Assembly: GCF_012933385.1 (NCBI RefSeq)
Contig: NZ_JABBPN010000004.1
Span: forward strand, 1-64,000
Reading direction: 5' to 3'
Length of the DNA stretch: 64,000 nucleotides
From: Paenibacillus lemnae
Lineage (GTDB): Bacteria; Bacillota; Bacilli; Paenibacillales; Paenibacillaceae
The notes under the pieces were generated by a model that searched no databases, was not told the origin of the DNA, and saw only the letters and a list, made by a program, of their open reading frames with translations. The position numbers and the translations under genes were made by a program. Numbering within the stretch: position 1 is the first letter of the stretch; each line of letters starts with the position of its first letter. This document shows, one piece after another, positions 7,188-12,308 of the stretch.

Positions 7188-7646
7188 TTAGGTTCTTAAT
7201 ATAGATCTTATATCATTCTTTAAGTCTTCAATTAGAGGCTTCTGTACAGTACTTATATCTTCAATATTAATTTCTTCAATCGATTTAAACTCCAACTGTA
7301 ATGATTCTTGTTCTTTATCTGTATATCTAAGTGTTTTATTGTCTTCAGCGATTTTTCCTGCTATAGCTGCTTTTGCATTGAATATAAACATTACAAATAC
7401 AACTTCATTTCCATCAGGATACCTATATTTCATCCGTGAACCACTGTATACAGCATAGAGTTCATAATCTGTGACCACTAAACCTGTTTCCTCATGAACC
7501 TCTCGAACCATTGTCTCTTCAATCGACTCACCTGCATTCATTCCACCACCAGGTAATCCCCAGTCACCATAGTCAGATCTTCGCTGTAGTAATATCCTAC
7601 CCTGATCGTCTCGAATGATTGCGCCACCAGTTACTAGTATTCTCAT
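7188..7646 (-). CDS. Nudix hydrolase (cassette gene)
   Basis: A 152-aa Nudix protein with the full box beginning GGGMNAGESIEETM and continuing REVHEETGL near residues 33-55, preceded by an N-terminal strand MRILVTGGAIIRDDQGRILL typical of MutT/ADP-sugar-type members. ATG follows GAGGTTACTCAAG. It is clearly distinct from the other two Nudix genes of the array, so these are separate acquisitions and not tandem duplicates. The cassette body (7152-7697) has ends GTTATATGATGCTAG and CTAGTTTCATATAAC. Substrate not predictable. Confidence 0.87.
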   Translation of the reverse strand: MRILVTGGAIIRDDQGRILLQRRSDYGDWGLPGGGMNAGESIEETMVREVHEETGLVVTDYELYAVYSGSRMKYRYPDGNEVVFVMFIFNAKAAIAGKIAEDNKTLRYTDKEQESLQLEFKSIEEINIEDISTVQKPLIEDLKNDIRSILRT

Positions 7647-7697
7647 CTTGAGTAACCTCTCTTGCTATTTTTGTTTAATACGCTAGTTTCATATAAC

Positions 7698-7850
7698 GTT
7701 CTCGCATTTACGAACCCGAAAGGCTTAAGGCGCGAATGCGCCGGGTGGCTTCGCCACTTAGCCTTGCAGGGTTGTTCGCCTGAATATCCCCACGGCTTCA
7801 TCCTCATCTGGCGAACCAAGGGACGCATGTCCCGAAGCGAAAATGTAATG
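7698..7850. repeat. attC-like element E11
   Basis: Intact copy of the common type. It has the same stems as E8, with TTCGCC...GGCGAA enclosing a loop of about 28 bases and GGGACGCATGTCCC as distal hairpin. Confidence 0.85.
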
Positions 7851-7880
7851 TTATCAGAAGTTCATGCCATCTTGGGGATT

Positions 7881-8318
7881 CTAAAATATCTCCCCTAAAT
7901 AAGATGTTTTTATATATTTCCCTTTACTATAATAATCGATAAGGCTTCTAACCCCTATCGGAAATAATGGTTCATTTATTACATTTTCTATTTCTATCCA
8001 TTTAATTCCTATTTGATTTTTATCCATAATTCTACTACCGTTAACATAAGCTTCCTTCACAATCCCGTTAAAAATAAATTCTACTCTATGAATATCACTA
8101 TCCAAAAAGCATTCTCTTATATACAGCAATTCTTTTACTTCAATTTCATATCCAGTTTCCTCCATACATTCTCTGACCAAACATTTCTTAAGCATCTCAC
8201 CTGGCTCTTGACCTCCACCAGGTAATAAATAAAACTCTTCCTCTTTATCCTTCACTATTGTAACAAGCAATTTATTATTATGTATAATTACAGCTTTAGC
8301 TGAGTTTCTTATCTTCAT
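7881..8318 (-). CDS. Nudix hydrolase (cassette gene)
   Basis: A 145-aa Nudix protein with box GGGQEPGEMLKKCLV then RECMEETGYE around residues 34-56. The start ATG follows AAGGTGATT at good spacing. The C-terminal tail (SKGKYIKTSYLGEIF) is similar in style to small Firmicutes Nudix proteins of unknown substrate. It occupies cassette body 7851-8371 alone, with ends GTTATCAGAAG and TTTCTGATAAC. The coding sequence is AT-rich, unlike the flanking elements. Confidence 0.87.
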   Translation of the reverse strand: MKIRNSAKAVIIHNNKLLVTIVKDKEEEFYLLPGGGQEPGEMLKKCLVRECMEETGYEIEVKELLYIRECFLDSDIHRVEFIFNGIVKEAYVNGSRIMDKNQIGIKWIEIENVINEPLFPIGVRSLIDYYSKGKYIKTSYLGEIF

Positions 8319-8371
8319 CGAAAATCACCTTCGGTGTAGTTTATTAATTCTTTGCAAGAATTTCTGATAAC

Positions 8372-8524
8372 GTTCCTGCATTTACGAACCCGAAAGGCTT
8401 AAGGCGCGGATGCGCCGGGTGGCTCCGCCACTTAGCCTTGCAGGGTTGTTCGCCTGAGTCCACCCTCGGCTTCATCCTCATCTGGCGAACCAAGGGACGC
8501 ATGTCCCGCTGCGAAAATGTATTG
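8372..8524. repeat. attC-like element E12
   Basis: Intact copy of the common type, with GGCGCGGATGCGCC in place of GGCGCGAATGCGCC and the usual GTGGC/GCCAC, TTCGCC/GGCGAA and GGGAC/GTCCC stems. Confidence 0.85.
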
Positions 8525-8846
8525 TTAACTGATGTCAATGACCTCTTCGATTTGCTTCCACCCGGACATCACTGCTCTGCAATCAAATTCGCTCTTTAAC
8601 CACACTTCACTGTTCATGCTTTCTAAACCCGCTCTTCAACCCAGCTTCACTGTTGATAATATTTAGACCGCTCTTCAATCCACTTCGCTGTTCATGCGTT
8701 CTAAATCGCTTTCATTTCTTATGTAATCATACTTATCGTACATTATTATTCGCACTTTCGCACTTCAAAACGCTCCACTGACATGACCATCTTAACAAAG
8801 ACTATCATAATTCTCTTTCAATACAATCCCATTGATTTCAGTTAAC
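8525..8846 (-). other. ORF-poor cassette with diverged repeats
   Basis: The ends pair almost perfectly (GTTAACTGATGTCAATG and CATTGATTTCAGTTAAC). The right-hand part has no feature I recognise. The left part holds about three diverged units of roughly 40-45 bp (CGCTCTT...CACTGTTCATGC). On the minus strand a 30-codon frame, MNSEVWLKSEF and onward, ends at the TAA of the boundary TAAC; no ribosome binding site is evident. Function unknown. Confidence 0.6.
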
Positions 8847-8998
8847 GTTCTCGCATTTACGAACCCGAAAGGCTTAAGGCGCGAATGCGCCGGGTGGCTC
8901 CGCCACTTAGCCTTGCAGGGTTGTTCGCCTGAACCCACCCGCGGCTTTACCTCTTCTGGCGAACCAAGGGACGTATGTCCCGCTGCGAAAATGTAATG
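8847..8998. repeat. attC-like element E13
   Basis: Intact copy of the common type, almost identical to E8 over its first half; the helper-stem loop differs (CTGAACCCACCCGCGG). Confidence 0.85.
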
Positions 8999-9153
8999 TT
9001 ATATGATGTCTCTCCTACTTCTTCGCAAATCGCTTTTATCTTTAAGTATCCCAGGGTGCTGGCTGTGTCTCATTCCTTGAAGGAATCCTCACCAGACGTC
9101 GCTGCCCCTTAACCCTTATTTAACCCTTCCTTGCTGGAGAGATTTCATATAAC
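8999..9153 (-). other. Short ORF-poor cassette, copy c
   Basis: Third homologue of the 155-bp cassette (see 5947 and 6845). Relative to copy b the changes in the 24-codon minus-strand frame are few (CAT/CAC silent, K to G, T to I), and the frame again ends at the boundary TAA. The three copies sit behind different elements, so they moved as cassettes and not by simple tandem duplication. Confidence 0.6.
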
Positions 9154-9326
9154 GTTTATGTATTCCCGAACCCGAGAACCTTAAGGCACAAAGTGCCGGC
9201 CGCGACGCGGTTAGGTTCGCAGGGTTGTCCGCCAATGCTTCCACGATTCCTGAATCGGCTCCGTAGTGAATCCACTTCGCTCTCGGCGGACCAAGGGGAC
9301 GAAGTCCCTGCAGCGGGAATACGCTG
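9154..9326. repeat. attC-like element E14
   Basis: Intact long copy with a perfectly paired arm GTATTCCCG/CGGGAATAC. AACCTTAAG faces TTAGGTT (unpaired T), with GGCACAAAGTGCC, CCGCGACGCGG, GTCCGCC/GGCGGAC and GGGGACGAAGTCCC hairpins. With E10 it gives the clearest covariation evidence. Confidence 0.87.
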
Positions 9327-9359
9327 TTATGTGATTGAACGCTCTTCTTGGAAATACAT

Positions 9360-10073
9360 TCACCCTGGAATTGAAAACGGCATGACTATAACATTATCAA
9401 CAAAAAACAATCCGTTTTTTTCAATAATACTAACTTTCCATTCTTGTATATAAAACAATTCATTATCTTGCTTCTCGTCAAGCCCGCTAGAAGGCCGATT
9501 CATCCTAAATACCCGTACGAGATACTCGTCATCTTTACTCGATTTGCTAACTGAAGCAATATGATGAATCGCGTTATGTTCCTGCAATCTAATTGTTTGG
9601 TTTCCTACTGTACTTTCTTGTTTTTCCTCAAAAATAATAAGATTTTCAGCTTCTCCAGTAGTCCAGGGTTTTATTGAGTTGAGATCATAATTTAAATCAA
9701 ACAATCTCATAACAAAAGCGTAAGCAAGAAAATCAGGATAAGACTGAACGTCTTCACTCTTAATTGATTCCGTAAGCCACTCATTCTTGTTTCCATCAAA
9801 TATGCGCTTTCTATATTCTTTTTTCACATCATCAATACGGAAAAGAGGAACAAAGTACTTTGTAGAATCCGGACCTAACTCCTCTATCGTTTTTATTTCA
9901 CTTTGGGGTTCTCCTTTAAATGCACCTTGCAGATTAAAAAACATTGTCATTGGAACAGTTTCATTCTCTAAATCTACTTTGGCTTCACTAGGCGAATTAT
10001 TAGTGGAGTTATTACACGCATTTAGCAAGAAACTAAGTAAAATTAAAAACCCAGCTATTTTATATAACTTCAT
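9360..10073 (-). CDS. Lipoprotein of unknown function (cassette gene)
   Basis: A 237-aa protein with a classical lipoprotein signal peptide: MKLYK, a hydrophobic stretch, then the lipobox LLNAC with Cys20 and a Ser/Asn-rich linker. The mature part is soluble, rich in charged residues, and ends in a strand-rich segment (LFYIQEWKVSIIEKNGLFFVDNV). I do not recognise the family. The ATG follows GGGAG at six bases. It is the only gene of cassette body 9327-10114, whose ends match as GTTATGTGATTGAACGC and GCGTTCTTTCACATAAC. Membrane anchoring on the outer face is inferred from the lipobox. Confidence 0.75.
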   Translation of the reverse strand: MKLYKIAGFLILLSFLLNACNNSTNNSPSEAKVDLENETVPMTMFFNLQGAFKGEPQSEIKTIEELGPDSTKYFVPLFRIDDVKKEYRKRIFDGNKNEWLTESIKSEDVQSYPDFLAYAFVMRLFDLNYDLNSIKPWTTGEAENLIIFEEKQESTVGNQTIRLQEHNAIHHIASVSKSSKDDEYLVRVFRMNRPSSGLDEKQDNELFYIQEWKVSIIEKNGLFFVDNVIVMPFSIPG

Positions 10074-10114
10074 GGTCCACTCCCGCTTTTATTTTTTGCG
10101 TTCTTTCACATAAC

Positions 10115-10286
10115 GTTAATGTATTCCAGACGTCGAAAGGCTTAAGCTGCTTTACTCTAAATGCGAAGCATAGAGTAGTGCCGGGTGGCTCTGCCACTTA
10201 GCCTTGCAGATGTGTCCGCCTGTCTTCCCTCTTTGAAATTCCTCGGGCGGACCGAGCGACGCATGTCGCGATGCTGGAAAACGGTG
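10115..10286. repeat. attC-like element E15, nearest the recombinase
   Basis: Intact copy, nearly identical to E6: TTCCAG/CTGGAA arm, AAAGGCTTAAG opposite TTAGCCTT, GTGGCTCTGCCAC, TCCGCC/GGCGGA and GCGACGCATGTCGC. It follows the first cassette of the array when read from the recombinase. Confidence 0.85.
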
Positions 10287-10709
10287 TTATCTGCTGGATC
10301 TGCCCCACTTCTTCGAATGAAGACAGGATGTCGACCCACAGCCTTAAAATATCTTTCAACCATTTCCTTAATGAATCTTGCCACGCTAGCTTCCTTGATT
10401 CACTCACTCATCGGGTATTGATTTGCTGAATCTTGCCACGCTGGCTTCCTTGATCCACTTACTCATCGGGTATTGATTTGCTGAATCTTGCCATGCTGGC
10501 TTCCTTTATCCACTTACTCATCGGGTATTACTTTGCTGAATCTTGCCATGCTGCCTTCTTGATCCACTTACCCATCGGGTATTACTTTGCTGAATCTTGC
10601 CATGCTGGCTTCCTTGATTCACTTTCCAGAGTCTTTCTACTTCAAGCAACAGGACGTTGCGGACGTATAACCTTCAAATAGTCACTTTGGGGCAGATCTT
10701 GTAGATAAC
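10287..10709 (-). other. First cassette: ORF-poor, five 55-bp tandem repeats
   Basis: Paralogue of 5416-5843: both ends are nearly identical (GTTATCTGCTGGATCTGCCCC; GGGGCAGATCTTGTAGATAAC), both contain five copies of the 55-bp unit, and both carry the same conserved segment before the right end (GCAACAGGACGTTGCGGACG). Copies are anchored by GAATC at 10373, 10428, 10483, 10538 and 10592. Being first in the array it lies between the recombinase and all other cassettes, so it could act as a leader or carry a promoter. That is speculation. Confidence 0.65.
10373..10646 (-). repeat. Five 55-bp tandem repeats
   Basis: Same unit as at 5501-5775. The last interval is 54 rather than 55 bp. On the minus strand each unit carries AAGGAAG followed by ATGGCAAGATTCAG, or AAAGGAAG in one copy. 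Confidence 0.8.
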
Positions 10710-10853
10710 GTCTTATTTGCGTATTGCGTGAATAACTCCATATTACGCATGTTTCGGTATTTCGTAAATACCGCAGCGACACGAAGTTACATGAACCGCC
10801 CGTGCCCCTCAACTCACATCTGCCGCCAAGCACCTCCTTTCACTCGCCCCTCC
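10710..10853. other. Candidate attI-like region beside the recombinase
   Basis: Read on the minus strand, the array begins ...AAGACG|TTATCTAC here, preserving the ACGTTAT seen at every element-cassette junction, but no full element follows. Instead there is an imperfect inverted repeat with a 6-bp spacer (TGCGTGAATA at 10725-10734, ACTCCA, TATTACGCA at 10741-10749), a layout like the two arms of a tyrosine-recombinase core site. A perfect hairpin CGGTATTT...AAATACCG follows at about 10755-10773. The insertion-site role is inferred from position. Confidence 0.5.
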
Positions 10854-12044
10854 TCAAAAATCCAATGGACTCTTGATACGCCGTGCGTCTTTTACGGTCA
10901 CATGAGTATAGCGCTCTGTGGTGCGGCTGCTGGCATGACCGAGGAGCTCCTGGATGTAGCGAAGATCGGTTCCTGCTTCCAGCAGGTGGGTGGCGAAGGA
11001 ATGCCTTAGTACATGAATGCTCACTTGTTTGCGGATAGAAGAGCGGGCTAGCGCTTGCTCGAATATTTTCTGAGCAGAGCGTTCACGCAGGTGGCTGCCT
11101 GGGGATTGCCCGGGGAATAACCATGTTCCTGTTTTGTACTTGACCATGTACTCTTCCAATAGCGGGAACACAGACTCCGCAAGTATGGTGAAGCGGTCTT
11201 TCCTTCCCTTTCCCTGCCTCACTTTTAAAATCCGTCGCTCGGTATCGATATCTGACGGTTTTAAACGCACAACCTCACCCACACGTAATCCCGCTGAATA
11301 TGTGAGATACAAAATTAGCCGGTGCTTCACATTCTCTGTCTGCTGCAAAATTTCTTTAACCTCAGCTAAGGATAAAACATCAGGCAGCTTTTTCTCTCGC
11401 TTAGGGCGGACATACCCGCCCGAAACGTTCTCATGTTTGATATACCGCGCATAAAACTTCAAGGCACTGATACACTGGTTGATATAGGCGTGGGAACAGC
11501 CTTGCTGCAGCAGCATAAGTGAATAGGATGAAAAAGATAACATTTTCTCTGCAACAACAGGACGGTCTGAAACCGAAGAATTGGTTTTATTACGATGCTC
11601 TTCTATGTACTGACTGTATCTGCGAACATGGCCGATATATGCTTTCACGGTCTTGAGGCTGTACCCGCGCAGAATTAACTGCTTCTTTAATTTGTCCAGA
11701 TCCCTGGCATCTGCTGTTAAAAGCTTCTTCTCGTACTCTCCCTCTTGTCTCCAAACCGTTTCCGCACCTGCATTCCCTACATTCTCTCCAAGCCTTTCAT
11801 TCCTCTGCTGAAATATACCGCCTGCCATGACCAACATGTCATCCACCCAAACGTCATCTTCTGCAAAAAACTGAAACAATTGCGAAATCGATCGCGCCCT
11901 GTTCGGTATGGTCCACACTCTGCTTTCAGAATGATAACGGCGTCCATCTATACGCTTAATGGCTTCCACCGTGTCGTAAGAAAAAACCGGCATTCTGATT
12001 TCCAATCGGTAAGGATCGCCTTGAGCCAATACAATCTCAATCAT
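10854..12044 (-). CDS. Tyrosine recombinase with HARP-like N-terminal domain; putative cassette integrase
   Basis: A 396-aa tyrosine recombinase. Residues about 4-60 resemble the HARP domain of SMARCAL1 (a pattern of hydrophobics, then IKRIDGRRYH and RVWTIP), a DNA-structure-binding fold. Residues 105-205 are the SAM-like core-binding domain, and residues 220-390 the catalytic domain with Arg254 (AGLRVGE), Lys279 (GKGRKDR), His344/Arg347 (HVLRHSFATH), His370 (LLGHAS) and Tyr379 (ERYTHV). The extra patch that marks IntI integrases before HxxR is absent. The C-terminus is KSPLDF. ATG follows GAGGTGAT at seven bases. It is co-directional with the cassettes and ends 144 bp from the first one. Action on the array is inferred from location and domain content. 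Confidence 0.85.
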   Translation of the reverse strand: MIEIVLAQGDPYRLEIRMPVFSYDTVEAIKRIDGRRYHSESRVWTIPNRARSISQLFQFFAEDDVWVDDMLVMAGGIFQQRNERLGENVGNAGAETVWRQEGEYEKKLLTADARDLDKLKKQLILRGYSLKTVKAYIGHVRRYSQYIEEHRNKTNSSVSDRPVVAEKMLSFSSYSLMLLQQGCSHAYINQCISALKFYARYIKHENVSGGYVRPKREKKLPDVLSLAEVKEILQQTENVKHRLILYLTYSAGLRVGEVVRLKPSDIDTERRILKVRQGKGRKDRFTILAESVFPLLEEYMVKYKTGTWLFPGQSPGSHLRERSAQKIFEQALARSSIRKQVSIHVLRHSFATHLLEAGTDLRYIQELLGHASSRTTERYTHVTVKDARRIKSPLDF

Positions 12045-12107
12045 CAATTATCACCTCTAACATTGAAATACCTACCTTTCTCACCGATACTCCCACCACT
12101 TCAACAT

Positions 12108-12145
12108 AAAAAAAGCCTGCATGCCACATTGGTGACATACAGGCT
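12108..12145 (-). terminator. Intrinsic terminator downstream of nrdJ
   Basis: On the minus strand AGCCTGTATGTCAC pairs with GTGGCATGCAGGCT and is followed by seven T. It lies between nrdJ and the recombinase, so the recombinase needs its own promoter in the 60 bp that follow, or read-through. Confidence 0.85.
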
Positions 12146-12308
12146 CTGTGCTTCAGTGCCTTTTGAATTCTATTGGTTTGAAACAGCGCAGATACGTCAT
12201 TCACAGCCACACGCCACTGCACTCATAATCTGGTAGTTTCATTTACTTCCGTTTATGAACAGCGAACTGTATCCGAAGCTACTGCGCTCAAGAACTCGTA
12301 TGCTCCGC

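Larger units (their letters stand above)
1..10709 (-). other. Integron-like gene cassette array (about 16 cassettes, left end outside window)
   Basis: Folded repeat elements alternate with unique bodies over the first 10.7 kb. Every junction has the form ...TAAC | element | GTTA..., as in integron attC sites bounded by R'' and R' boxes. All recognisable cassette genes are on the minus strand, each with its start near the higher-coordinate end of its body and an element beyond its stop, so in the minus-strand reading the order is G|TT, ribosome binding site, gene, attC-like element. A tyrosine recombinase lies upstream of the first cassette. The bodies of coding cassettes are AT-rich, unlike the GC-rich elements and the flanking chromosome. 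The window begins inside a cassette, so the array continues to the left. That the array is mobilised by the adjacent recombinase is inference. Confidence 0.85.

Noticed and set aside
111..10290. Coding frames inside the elements (for example proteins beginning MRPLVRQMRMKP, and C/R/H-rich frames across the repeats)
   Set aside because: They follow the stems rather than codons, change frame between copies, and lack ribosome binding sites. They are shadows of the repeat sequence.
118..10290. Elements as transposable elements (MITE-like)
   Set aside because: No target-site duplications are seen; spacing is one element per body, and body ends match each other, which is the cassette rule and not expected of scattered insertions.
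1..10709. CRISPR array
   Set aside because: Repeats are 100-180 bp, structured, variable, and separated by bodies of very different lengths, many with genes; there are no cas genes.
10854..12044. Classical IntI integron integrase
   Set aside because: The IntI-specific insertion before the HxxR motif is absent and an unrelated N-terminal domain is present; it is a different tyrosine recombinase.
10854..12044. Prophage or ICE integrase
   Set aside because: No phage or conjugation genes lie within reach on either side; the flanks are a cassette array and nrdJ.
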